DNA of 18,973 bases from Spirogloea muscicola (GCA_009602725.1 WELB01000279.1:135299-154271), one strand, 5' to 3'. Counted from the stretch's first letter, positions 9,488 to 17,704 are shown. Program-made: numbers and translations. Notes: generated by a model from the letters alone, not told the origin.

Positions 9488-9585
9488 TGGGCGGCAAAAG
9501 TGGCAAAGCACATCGGCAAGCACATCTCACGACGTACATTGAATTGGCCCCCTCTCGGTAACCAGAGGGTCGGCACATCACAGGT
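9488..9585 (-). repeat. Family B repeat, copy 2 (diverged)
   Basis: Shares the GTTACCGAG and GTACGTCGTGAGATGTGCTTG blocks with copy 1, on the same strand and about 60 bases from it. The CGGGTCA core is changed. A G-run and a GGGGG/CCCCC hairpin lie between the two copies. Confidence 0.5.
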
Positions 9586-10502
9586 CGCCAAATCGGTGCC
9601 CGAATACCGGACGGCAAGATTCCAGTTCCGAGCCCCCCTGCTCGCCCAGCTCTCCGTCGCAATTATGAGTTGATACGCTCCAAAATTGGCCGGCAAATGA
9701 CGGCAGCGACAAACATATTAGCAGCTGGCGAGCCGGAGGCCCACGAATCCGGCCACGAAATTAGTGGCCCCAGGCGGTGGGGGGTGAGGTGGCCGCCGCC
9801 TGGGCCGCCACGCGTTCTGCGGAGCGCCGGCGGCGTCTTCAGGAGCGGCGGAGGAGGGAGGGAGCCCCGAAGCGAGAGGCGCAGTAACCTAATCTCTCTT
9901 TAATGGGGAGGGAGGACCCGGCGGCAGCTTCCGCGAATCGCGGGGCCGCGGGGGGGGGGATGCGTTGCGCACGTGCGGCCGGGATGAGGGCCCTCCACAT
10001 TGCGGGGGCCCAGCGCCAGGTGTTGCTGTCCGGACAAGACTCGGGCGCCGGCTCCTGGGACCTCGGCGAGACGCCGCGGCTCTGCCGCCTGCAGGCGCCA
10101 GAGGGCCCCACGCTGGCGCCGCGCTGGCGCCGGCCTGCCGCCCCGGGCGGCGCCACGTGCACACCAACCGCCCTGCACACCTAAACGATCGTAGACCTCG
10201 GCTCTGAGCCCAGAACCTCTTATCTGCATTTCTAATGTGAGGCTAATGAGCGTCCTACCGCAGCAGTTGCGGAGAGTAGTATCTCATCCGGCAAAGAGAG
10301 AGAAGGCGCGCGGGGCGCATGAATTGAAAGGGAGGCCAATTCAAGCCAATACATTGTTCAGGCAGAGTCGAGTGCAGACTAAACAATGCTACATAATACG
10401 GATAATACGGCAAAGCAAATGAACGCTTCCAGGAGAGGGCGGTGGCGAAGAGAGAGAACCCAGCCCAACGACAGTAATGAGGGAAGCAGCCCTTCCATTG
10501 CT
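9586..10502. other. GC-rich region without a recognisable gene
   Basis: High GC, with G- and C-runs and one CACGTG (G-box) palindrome at 10154-10159. Several frames are open by composition only, and none resembles a known protein. Could include distal promoter sequence, but nothing proves it. Confidence 0.4.
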
Positions 10503-10560
10503 CTCCCGACGGGGCCAAGGGCTGTGAAAAGCCAGCCCGAAAAGAATCGACAAAAGGGTT
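10503..10560 (+). repeat. Family A hairpin repeat, copy 2
   Basis: Contains GGGCTG, then TGAAAAGC, then CAGCCC, which folds as a stem-loop and is followed by GAAAAGAATCGACAAAAGG. Upstream it shares AACGCTTCCAG (10421-10431) with the copy at 15291-15385. See the first copy for the family. Confidence 0.6.
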
Positions 10561-10706
10561 CTCCTTAAAAGCAAACAGCGACCAAAGTGGCCACTGGGTG
10601 CTCAATACCCCCTTGCATAGTGGTCAGGAGGCACCGGCTTGCGCTACGCGCGCACCGCCGCCCAGGCGGGCTGGCTCGGTGTGGGCCAGCCCCTCAGGGC
10701 ACCTGT
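10561..10706. other. Short spacer between repeats
   Basis: No gene or element recognised. It links the tail of the family A copy to the next family B copy and contains GC-rich, low-complexity sequence. Confidence 0.3.
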
Positions 10707-10806
10707 GTGGAGGCTCGTGGCCACCGAGCGGGTCAGCTTAGCAGATGTTAATGTACATCTGTCGTCAGTGTGCCTGCCTGTGTACTGCCTTGGCCACTCA
10801 GGCCCT
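10707..10806 (+). repeat. Family B repeat, copy 3
   Basis: Keeps GGCTCGTGG, GAGCGGGTCAGCTTAGCAG and TGCCTGCCTGTGTACTGCC, then TTGGCCACTCAGGCCCTC. The orientation is opposite to copies 1 and 2. Confidence 0.6.
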
Positions 10807-11345
10807 CACTCCACTCAATCCAGGCTCTTCCTGAATCCCTTCTCTCGTGCCGCGCGTGCTACGAAGCCTAGACTCGAGACCGCCTTGCCTCGTGCCTCGC
10901 GCGCACCCAGACTCGTATCCTTCATCGTCAGGCCCGCCCCTCCGGGGCTGTTGATTGTGATCATATGGTGAACCAGCGACTGAGCTGGGAACCATTTGAG
11001 CAGCACAGTGGGCCCAAGGACCGCTACCTGTCGATGATCTCTTCAGTAATACAAATATGTATGTGGGGATACCCCGGCACATCGAGCTCAATATAAATAT
11101 CAAGGCCACGCGGTGCTCCCGTGCGCCCTAACCATGGCTGCCACCCACATTGGGTGAGGGCGAAGTCTGTGCTAGTCTGACTGCTGGCTGCCGCCATGAG
11201 CGGCTCTGCGTCTGTGCCGCTACGATGGGGGCGGTCTACTGGTCATGTGGCAAGGGCAAACATCCGATGGAGACATCTGACTGGAGAGGACAAGGATCTG
11301 AGAATGTTGATGGCAGCATTACTTCGACTACCCCCCACTGCAATT
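10807..11345. other. Non-coding region without a recognised gene
   Basis: Mixed composition, including the repeated motif CTCGCGCGCACC. Short open frames on both strands show no family similarity and no splice-consistent extension. Nothing supportable seen. Confidence 0.35.
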
Positions 11346-11657
11346 AGCTCCTGCCAGCTGCTGTCAATACCTTTAGCTATTTAGGTCCTCGATTCCACAC
11401 TCTCCAGATTATATTGCCAATCTAGGCTATGCACAAGGCGCAGATGTGCTTCCGGCTGAGATGGGCTTGCCAGCTCCATAGTTGTCGTTCTTGCGACGCC
11501 AAGTGTTGGCCTATTTATAGCGTGCTCAGGCTCATGCTTTGCATCAGAAAGCTGGGCGAGCTCGCGTTGGTGGCAGAAGGGCTTGGAATTTGCCATCTGA
11601 TATTCAGGCACCGATTAGCGTCCTTCAGGTGTTGACCCGTGGTTATTAAGCGGGTCA
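11346..11657 (+). repeat. Family C repeat, copy 1
   Basis: Runs from GCTCCTGCCAGCTGCTGTC through GGTCCTCG, GATGTGCTTCCGGCTGAG, GTCGTTCTTGCGACG and GGTGGCAGAAGGGCTT to GAGCGGGTCA-like sequence. The same blocks in the same order occur at 16617-16905. Divergence by eye is near 20% with small indels, so this is an old duplication or two insertions of one element. It overlaps the start of a family B copy. Confidence 0.7.
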
Positions 11658-11727
11658 ATCTGCAGTAGGTGATATACGTCATCAGATGTGCTTGCCTTTG
11701 TACTTGGCCATTTTGGCCTTCGATTGT
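11627..11727 (+). repeat. Family B repeat, copy 4
   Basis: Fused to the end of the first C repeat. It keeps GTTGACCCGTGGTTATTAAG, CGGGTCAA and GATGTGCTTGCCTTTGTACT, then TTGGCCATTTTGGCC. The second C copy ends in a truncated version of the same block, so C and B may be parts of one longer element. Confidence 0.6.
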
Positions 11728-11773
11728 TTTGAATACTCGAGTTTTTTCTGGGGAGGAGGTGGCATGTGAATCG

Positions 11774-12120
11774 CTACAAGTAGTGGGCGAGACCAGTCTC
11801 AATAGTCGGACCAGTGACGCCCCGAGAGAGGCACAGCCCTGCTGCTGCCTGCTGCTGCAGCCCGCTGCCGCAGCTCTGCTGTTGCCTGCTGCCCAGCCCG
11901 TCGCCGCAGCTCGTCGCTGCAAGCCATCGCCGGCTCTCTGTAAGAACTGCGGCCTGCGCCCCAAGTGGGGACAGCAACTAAGCCGCTGACCCTCAGTAGA
12001 GTCACCGCCTTCTGGCGGTGCCTCAGGGTTAGACTTCCGCTGCGCTGTGTGTGCGCTGTGCGCGCTGGCCGTTCTATTTGTAGGAGGCTTGTCCCTGGAA
12101 CACACTATGTCTGAATTCCA
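11774..12120 (+). repeat. Family D repeat, copy 1 (inverted partner at 16957-17236)
   Basis: Starts CTACAAGTAGTGGGCGAGAC, runs through GAGAGAGGCACAGCCCTG, a CTG/CTGCC-rich tract, CGTCGCCGCAGCTC and CGGCTCTCTGTAAG, then AGAGTCACCGCC, and ends near CACACTATGTCTGAATTCC. A perfect 7-bp stem CACCGCC/GGCGGTG with loop TTCT lies at 12003-12020. The partner begins CTATAAGTAGTGGG, which includes a TATA-like box. It may be an LTR or a non-autonomous element; I cannot decide which. Confidence 0.65.
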
Positions 12121-12336
12121 AAGAGGACGCTGACCCTGACTGTGTGTACAGAGATAGGATGGATACATTCCCCCTTTGCAGAGTCCTTGCTTGCTGGCTC
12201 CTGGCATTAACATCACTTCAAATGAATGTCGGCATTGGTTTCAGTGAGGCCTAGCACTGCTATGGCTGAATAGTAGTCTTGGCGCTACATCATTGCAATC
12301 CTTCACTGAGCTCTCTTTAACTACGCTGTTTTGTAC
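12121..12336. other. Spacer without a recognised gene
   Basis: AT-richer than the flanking repeats. No element or frame recognised. Confidence 0.3.
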
Positions 12337-12960
12337 GAATTTCTGCACTGCAAGGCTTCGTGCTCAAACTCGTGGAAAGTCAGTGTTACAAATTTCATCG
12401 GGTTCAGATTCAGATCTTGACAGATTAGTAGATAGGATCACTGAAAAGTCTGGTACAAGTCACTGGTTTATCACCAACCATAAAGTACATCTCCTCCACT
12501 TCTAAGCATCTTATCGAATTAAGGAACAGTTAGCTGCTTGCTGAGAACATCTTCTTCAAAGGGAGTGCGCAGACAAACGATGTGGTCCTTGTAGCCATGG
12601 GACCACCTTGGTGACAATCTTCCTGCTTTGGCTGCTCCTGATGTTGCTCCAGTCGTTCACATTAGTAGAAAAAATCTGAAAATTGTTGAAGAAGATCTTG
12701 TAAGCGTCCATAAAGCACCTGTAGGCCAACCTACTACAAGCTCAAAACCATTCTATTTTATGTAGTCAAAGCAGCCTCGGCTTCTCGTCTCCTCCACTCA
12801 AGAGTCCTCCACTGGACGATTCCCTTTCTCTGCAAGACCAGCAAAGCGCCATCGTCTCGGCGCTTCAGATGCAGATCCCCTCATGACGGTACTAAAGCGA
12901 TCTCACACACAGATCAGTCACACTGTTACACAGACAGCTGAGGCTCCGCTCTCACACAGA
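12337..12960 (+). pseudogene. Coding-like remnants of an unidentified gene
   Basis: Three stretches read like protein with non-random composition. They are RGKSVLQISSGSDSDLDRLV (about 12370-12429), then DNLPALAAPDVAPVVHISRK with NLKIVEEDLVSVHKAP (about 12614-12721), and after a TAG, SSTQESSTGRFPFSARPAKR with HRLGASDADPLMTVLKR (about 12799-12901). They are in different frames or separated by stops, and TTTTATGTAG before the third looks like a 3' splice site. I do not recognise the family. Either decayed exons of a host gene or a gene fragment caught among elements. Confidence 0.4.
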
Positions 12961-13215
12961 TTTGGACCTCAACCAGAGATCAGCCACAGTGTCACATAGA
13001 CGGGATGTGTGCCGTCTATGGGACACAGACGGCACAGGCTCCGCCTGGCCGCACACAGAGCCGCACCCTTGGTTGGTGGCAGCCATAGCTAGAGGGCACA
13101 GAGTAGCGCGATCGGTCACGCAAACAGCACAGGCTCCGCCTGGCCGCACACAGAGCCGCACCCTTGGTGGATGACAGCCATGGCTAGGGCGCGCAGAGCA
13201 GCGCGATCGCGCTCA
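12899..13215 (+). repeat. Degenerate tandem repeat, with a 95-base unit at its right end
   Basis: CACAGGCTCCGCCTGGCCGC starts at 13033 and again at 13128, and both copies continue with ACACAGAGCCGCACCCTTGG, a CAGCCAT block and GCGCGATCG. Weaker versions (GATCAGTCACAC, AGGCTCCGC) extend left to about 12906. A perfect 9-bp inverted repeat CATAGACGG/CCGTCTATG spans 12995-13020. Origin unknown. Confidence 0.7.
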
Positions 13216-13265
13216 GGAAAGCAGACCCGATGTGCCGGGGCCTCCCTTCTAAAGGGCATCAGTCA

Positions 13266-13345
13266 GCGACCTCTACGTGCTGACTCGTGGGTTACTGAGC
13301 GGGTCAAGTTATCAGCAGTCGTGTACATCGTTTCACGTGCTTGCG
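13266..13345 (+). repeat. Family B repeat, copy 5 (truncated at its right end)
   Basis: GACCTCTACGTGCTGACTCG through GGTTACTGAGCGGGTCAAG to CACGTGCTTGC, where the next copy starts immediately. The two form a head-to-tail pair about 78 bases apart. Confidence 0.7.
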
Positions 13346-13450
13346 ACCTCTACGTGCTGACTCGTGGGTGACTGAGCGGGTCAAGTTAGCAGCAGATTGT
13401 GTACATCGTTCCACGTGCTTGCCTATGTGCTTGACCTTTCAGGCCCTCCA
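13346..13450 (+). repeat. Family B repeat, copy 6
   Basis: Nearly identical to copy 5 over 75 bases, the closest pair in the window, then continuing to CTATGTGCTTGACC and CAGGCCCTCC. The similarity suggests a recent tandem duplication. Confidence 0.7.
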
Positions 13451-14067
13451 TTACTGAAACACACTATCTCCTTTTACAGGGAGGATCCCACAGCCCAATA
13501 GGCCAAGTTAGATTGTCACCCAACCGGAGCCGCTGATTTATTATATTACCACATTCATTACTTGGACGTCGTAGTCGGATTGAGTGTGCGCAGCCCTTAA
13601 TTATTTAGTGACCACTCATGTAGCTGCCTGCTTTTCGCCTTCCGGCCCTTCCCTGTCAGTTACCTTTTGCGCTGGCCTTTCACAGCCATCCCCCTCTTAT
13701 GAAAGAAGTCTTTTGTTACCACCTCGAAGGCGCCAGCGTTCTTAGACAAGCAGTTGGCATGGCTCGTCAGCTTGAGATGGCAGGATTGATGCACGCACAT
13801 TGATGCACGGCTAGCACTGCACTCACTGGCTCACAAGGCCTTTGCAAATGTCAACGAAAGTCGAGGACAGTCCCACCCACATTGGCAGGCTCTGCAAGTG
13901 CCGCGCCTTGGCTGCTGCCTCCCGGTTTCAATAGGGCGACAATTTTCCGCCCCTCTAGTTAATGCGATCTGCACTTGCTGGCTAGAGCTTATTGAGCTTC
14001 CATTCGCAAGAATTCACGGCAAAAGGATGCCGAACACAGCTAGACGCAAGACGACGCAAAGGGAAAC
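13451..14067. other. Non-coding region with one family A copy
   Basis: Contains a family A hairpin on the - strand at about 13659-13706 (GGCTGTGAAAGGCCAGC, then GCAAAAGG). The rest shows no gene; short stop-rich frames only. Confidence 0.4.
13659..13706 (-). repeat. Family A hairpin repeat, copy 3
   Basis: On the - strand GGCTG, TGAAAGG and CCAGC form a shorter stem, and the tail GCAAAAGGTAAC has lost the GAATGGAC block. Among the most diverged copies. Confidence 0.45.
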
Positions 14068-14282
14068 TCAGTAACCCCTGCTAAGCCACCGCAGGTCGGA
14101 GAAACTGGGCTCCTGGTAGCGGGTCCCCAGGCCAGAGCCCGAGGCGGCAGGGCGGTGGCTTGGAGCCATGGCCCACCAGCCCGTCACATGGGGCCTCACT
14201 GCGCACTGTAGCGGTTCTTGTAGCGGGCCGGTATCACGGCGCCCTGGAAGCGTGTGCTCTACCAACTTAGCACTCCAGCTCC
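14068..14282 (-). mobile_element. SINE-like element with a tRNA-like head and a LINE-shared tail
   Basis: The 5' end on the - strand carries GCTAAGTTGGTAGAGC at about 14270-14255, a good match to a tRNA D-arm and the Pol III A box. A CGC/GCG stem with a 7-base loop (TTCCAGG) lies 3' of it. The last 90 bases (GGGGACCCGCTACCAGGAGC to GCTTAGCAGGGGTTACTGAG) match, in inverted orientation, the end of the retrotransposon fragment at 14990-15076. A tRNA head with a tail shared with a LINE is the classic SINE layout. A B box is not clear. The tail also encodes the same C-terminal peptide as that fragment. Confidence 0.5.
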
Positions 14283-14286
14283 TTCA

Positions 14287-14340
14287 GGTCTTGTCCATTC
14301 CTTTTGCCTGGCCTCTCACAGCCACCAGTCAATCTGGCCG
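14287..14340 (-). repeat. Family A hairpin repeat, copy 4
   Basis: On the - strand AAAGCGCGGCCAGATTGACT, then GGTGGCTGTGAGAGGCCAG and GCAAAAGGAATGGACAAG. The GCGCGGCCAGATTGACTGG block is shared only with the copy at 15985-16055, defining a subfamily. It abuts the head of the SINE-like element. Confidence 0.6.
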
Positions 14341-14344
14341 CGCT

Positions 14345-15074
14345 TTCTTCTACCAACCGCGGCCGTGTGCTGCGGGAGAGTCTTCCATGTGAGTGTGGCG
14401 AGCGCGGGACCGAGCCTGGAGAGCTGGCTGCTCATGTTCTGCGCTGTTCCCACGGCGGAGAGCGGACAGCGGCCCACGACCGCCTCCGCGACGTAATGCA
14501 TGGCATCCTGTTGGAGGCTGGTTCTCCGTGGCAGCAGAGCACTCCGGAATCATGCCAATCCAGCACAGGGCCGACGGTCTCCATGCCAGGCGTGAAGACC
14601 TGGTGGCCACCCGACAGGCCGGCGGGCCACGTCTTCTCCTGGACGTGGTGACTACTGGATGCCTATGACCGCTCACACCCAGCCAAATGTGCCACCACGG
14701 CTGGGTATGCGGTCGCCTGCGCTGCTCGTGCCAAAGAGCTGAAGTACGCGGATCATCCGCGGGAAGACGAGTTCTTCCCGTTGGCCATCGACACACATGG
14801 GGCGCTGGGCGCTCGGTGGCTCGAGCTGCTCACCCAGCTCGCCCGCCACACCATCGCCCGGCGCTTCCATGGGGAGCCGGTTGACTTCCCTGCAGCCGGG
14901 TCGCTGGCGCAAGTGTATCGAATGCGCCTGGCCGTCTCGCTGCAGAGGTCCATGGCCCGGGCGCTGCACCTTCGTGCCGGCAGAGCCCTCGCTGCTGCCT
15001 CTGGCTCTGGCCGGGGGACCCACTTCCAGGAGCCCAGCATCTCTGATCTGCGGCTGCTTAGCAGGGGTTACTGA
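14345..15074 (+). pseudogene. C-terminal fragment of a non-LTR retrotransposon protein, frameshifted
   Basis: Reads as the end of a LINE-type polyprotein in three pieces. A Cys/His cluster CECGERG...HVLRCSHGGERTAAHDRLRD (14370-14490) is typical of the post-RT region. After a frameshift near 14550-14575, DLVATRQAGGPRLLLDVVTT follows. After an extra base at 14657, DAYDRSHPAKCATTAGYAV and AKELKYADH run on to a TGA at 15072-15074. The order (R)PD, LLDVV, and K in AKELKYA matches a PD-(D/E)XK endonuclease-like fold; the RPD motif is degraded (RADGL). Reverse transcriptase itself is absent. The open stretch of about 139 codons from 14658 suggests recent decay. Confidence 0.6.
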
Positions 15075-15136
15075 GTGTCTCGTAGCAGCTTTGTTTCTGT
15101 TACTTAGCGCTTCCCCTGGCCCCCTTCTCGTACTCT

Positions 15137-15205
15137 GTTCATTCTTTTTCGGGCTGGTTGTTCCAGCCCCTATTCTCAATGGGCGAGCACTTTCTTCCAT
15201 TGCAA
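15137..15205 (-). repeat. Family A hairpin repeat, copy 5
   Basis: On the - strand GGGCTGG AACAA CCAGCCC, with a full 7-bp stem, then GAAAAAGAATGAAC. It faces the next copy, so their tails form terminal inverted repeats around about 110 bases. Confidence 0.6.
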
Positions 15206-15245
15206 GGCAACGGCTGCGAGAGGCCAGCCCAAACGAATGGACAAG
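15206..15245 (+). repeat. Family A hairpin repeat, copy 6
   Basis: CGGCTGCGAGAGGCCAGCCC, then AAACGAATGGACAAGG. Its tail is the reverse complement of the tail of the copy to its left. Confidence 0.6.
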
Positions 15246-15290
15246 GTCTAATTGGGCCAAAGGCGCAACTAGCCCGACATACTCTGTGGA

Positions 15291-15385
15291 ATTTGTCCAT
15301 TCTTTTAGGGCTGGCCTCTGCCAGCCCCTCTTCTCTATGGGCGCGCAATTTCTTGCCCCTTCTGGAAGCGTCGTTCTCCTTCTTC
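15291..15385 (-). repeat. Family A hairpin repeat, copy 7
   Basis: On the - strand the 5' block GACGCTTCCAGAAGGGGC precedes GGGGCTGGCAGAGGCCAGCC and AAAAGAATGGACAAA. The 5' block is shared with the copy at 10503-10560, showing the element is at least about 100 bases long. Confidence 0.6.
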
Positions 15386-15984
15386 TTCATGGCCCGCAGC
15401 TACGTGCCCGCTGCAGCCTCAAGAGGGAGTACTAAAGACCCCTTAACCGGCCCCTTCAGTGGCCCTTAAGTAGGGGCCGATTAAGTAAGACAGCTGATTG
15501 CCCCGTTACCAGGGCTTGGTCAGGCTCGGATTGCCCTCTCTTTTAATCAACGCGCGCCTTTTTCTAAGAGTGAGGAGGAGGCGGCGGCAGGGCGAGGCGA
15601 GGTGTTCGGTGGGGTGACCCAGGTCGCAGCCGTCATTGCGGGCGGGCCCCGCCATGCCGCGCAGTAGCACTGTGCCGCAGCCGCGGGGACTCGAGCGGGA
15701 CGAGATCTGGTCGCCGCCCTTCGCACACGGCCAGAGGCTTGTAGCCGACTGTACCGGCACGCTCGTCGCAGCACTGCTGCCGTGGCCCGTGGGTCCCGCC
15801 GCCTGCGACGGCTACCTCGACCATGGCCGCCGCCTGCCGTGGCGAGCTCCTGCGCCCGGTGCCTTGGCGGGCGCTATGGTGTCATGGTGTGTCATACGTG
15901 CGATGCTTCCGCTAGCCGGATCTCTCTTCTTGCCGCGCTTTCTTTCTCCTTGCGGCCGCCTGTGTCATGTCCTTTTGGCAGGCC
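15386..15984. other. GC-rich region without a recognised gene
   Basis: A 14-bp near-perfect inverted repeat lies at 15442-15455 and 15472-15485. The stretch 15560-15860 is very GC-rich, with open frames on both strands that look compositional. No known domain or splice-consistent model was found. Confidence 0.35.
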
Positions 15985-16055
15985 ATCGCATAAAAGAAAG
16001 CGCGGCCAGATTGACTGGTGGCTGGGAAAGGCCAGCCCAAAAGAATGGACAAGGT
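15985..16055 (+). repeat. Family A hairpin repeat, copy 8
   Basis: AAAGCGCGGCCAGATTGACT, then GGCTGG GAAAGG CCAGCC and CAAAAGAATGGACAAGG. The best match to the family consensus in the window. Confidence 0.65.
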
Positions 16056-16616
16056 TTGAGGGAGCATAAAACGCTTCTTTCGAATGCAATGACGAGAACA
16101 TTCATCACCTTTGATTCTGTGCCACAGTAAGACAACTCTGCATTTTTTTCCTGAGGAGGGTGGCAGAAGTTGTCGGCGTGCCGCACAGTCAATCGGTTAT
16201 TCTTGACCATTTTTGGGCCGGTCCACATTTGTTGGTCATTGTCGACCAACTTTGGGCCGGTAAACATCCCAACTTCCGTGCAGCCATACCTATCGATCTA
16301 GCTGGAGCTCGTTACTCACACGGATGCCTGTGCGGAGATTATACTAGTCGTCTTTAATGCCTACTGCAGTACCGGGCAGGCCATGCCCAGTCTGGACCAC
16401 CCTCAGGAGACCAGTTGATGAGTGTAAAAGAGTCGCAATATGCAATGTGTGTGGGCACTATGACATAAAATTAGCATCTGCGTAAATCTGAAAGGCGGAC
16501 GCTCAGTCTGGCACTCGATCAAGATCTTCCTTGGGACAGCGACGCGCCGCGATGTCGCTGAGCCCAGGCGTGCGTGTACACGGGGGTTGAGGTCGGGGAG
16601 GCCCAATAGGCCCAAT
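16056..16616. other. Non-coding region with a short tandem duplication
   Basis: Two direct copies of GACCA(N)TTTGGGCCGGT lie at 16205 and 16244, 39 bases apart, with a perfect inverted repeat GTTGGTC/GACCAAC at 16231-16250 between their cores. No gene seen. Confidence 0.5.
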
Positions 16617-16905
16617 GCTCCTGCCAGCGGCAGTCTACATCTTTGGCTGTCTGGGTCCTCGTTTCCATACACTTCTCCAGAATATTGCCAATTTGGCTGC
16701 ACACGTCGTGCAGATGTGTTTCCGGCTGAGATGGGCTTGTCAGCTGCATATCTGTCGTTCTTGCAACGACGAGTATCGGCCTGTTTGCACCGTGCCCACG
16801 CTAATGCTCTGCACCAAAAAGCTGGGCGAGCTCTAGTTGGTGGCAGAAGGGCTTCATATCTGACATCTAGTATTCAGGCGTTGATAAGTGACCTGAGCGG
16901 GTCAA
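16617..16905 (+). repeat. Family C repeat, copy 2
   Basis: Matches 11346-11657 block by block (GCTCCTGCCAGCGGCAGTC, GATGTGTTTCCGGCTGAG, GTCGTTCTTGCAACGACG, AAGCTGGGCGAGCTC), in the same orientation. It ends in a truncated family B core, GAGCGGGTCAA. Confidence 0.7.
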
Positions 16906-16956
16906 TTTTGTGACATCTCTGCTCTTAATCACACAGTTAGAGTCAGAATGTCCTGG

Positions 16957-17236
16957 TTTGGATTCGAGTATAGGGTGTTTTGGAGACAACCCTCATACAG
17001 GAGAACGCCAACGCACATACGCGCACAGAGCGCAGCGGAAGTCTTACCCTGAGGCACCGCCCTAGAGCGGTGACTCTACCAATAGACTTACAGAGAGCCG
17101 GCAGGGCCCGCAGCGATGAGCTGCGGCGACGGGCTGGCAGCAGCCGGCAGCAGCGGGGCTGGCTAGGCAGCACCAGGGCTGTGTCTCTCTCGGGCGTTGG
17201 TCCTCCCCCGAGTCTGACCGAGGCCCACTACTTATA
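16957..17236 (-). repeat. Family D repeat, copy 2 (inverted partner of 11774-12120)
   Basis: On the - strand it starts CTATAAGTAGTGGGCC, keeps GAGAGAGACACAGCCCTG, CCCGTCGCCGCAGCTC, CGGCTCTCTGTAAG and AAGACTTCCGCTGCGCTC, and ends near TACTCGAATCC. It is about 65 bases shorter than copy 1, mostly in the CTG-rich tract and a segment before the stem-loop. Stem 17055-17072 on the - strand is CACCGCT/GGCGGTG with loop CTAG. Confidence 0.65.
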
Positions 17237-17704
17237 GCGGTTCTCCTGCCACCCCTCCCCTGAGGGTGTGACGAGGGTCGGCCCCAAGGCCCTCCCTTGG
17301 AGGGGCGGGCCTGACAAGGGGACACGACAAACACAACAGGCTGGCACACAGGGCCAGTGGCCTTTAGCACGAGTCCAAGGGACTAGCGCCAAGAGGCCGG
17401 CGCGCGAGTCCAAGGGACTGGCGCGCTGGACAGTGACTAGCGCCAACGACTTTGAAAGGGCCGGAGGAAAGCGGCTGCTGATATTAAAAAATCGGCTGTA
17501 AACTGCCAGCCAGATGCCAAGGAGGTGGCGCGCCAGGCCAATAGCCTGGCTCACGGGGTCAAGGGACTGAGGCCATGCAGCCATGAGGACTGGAGAGCTG
17601 GTCAATCCGGTCGGCCCGCGGGGCGCCGGCCTGAGGGAGAGCTGACCCACCCGGCCGGCCTGCAGGGCGTGAGCCCGAGGCGTGCCGACAGAAGAAGTGG
17701 CACT
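17237..17704. other. GC-rich region with short direct repeats
   Basis: GAGTCCAAGGGACT occurs at 17371 and 17406, followed by GCGCC- or GCGCGC-type sequence. GC-rich open frames on both strands have no recognisable product. It may be the downstream flank or internal part of an older element. Confidence 0.35.

Noticed and set aside
11515-12216. Open frame of 233 codons on the - strand
   Set aside because: It runs antisense across the C, B and D repeats. The corresponding frame is not kept in the second C and D copies.
14673-15260. Open frame of 195 codons on the - strand
   Set aside because: Antisense shadow of the retrotransposon fragment, continuing into a family A repeat.
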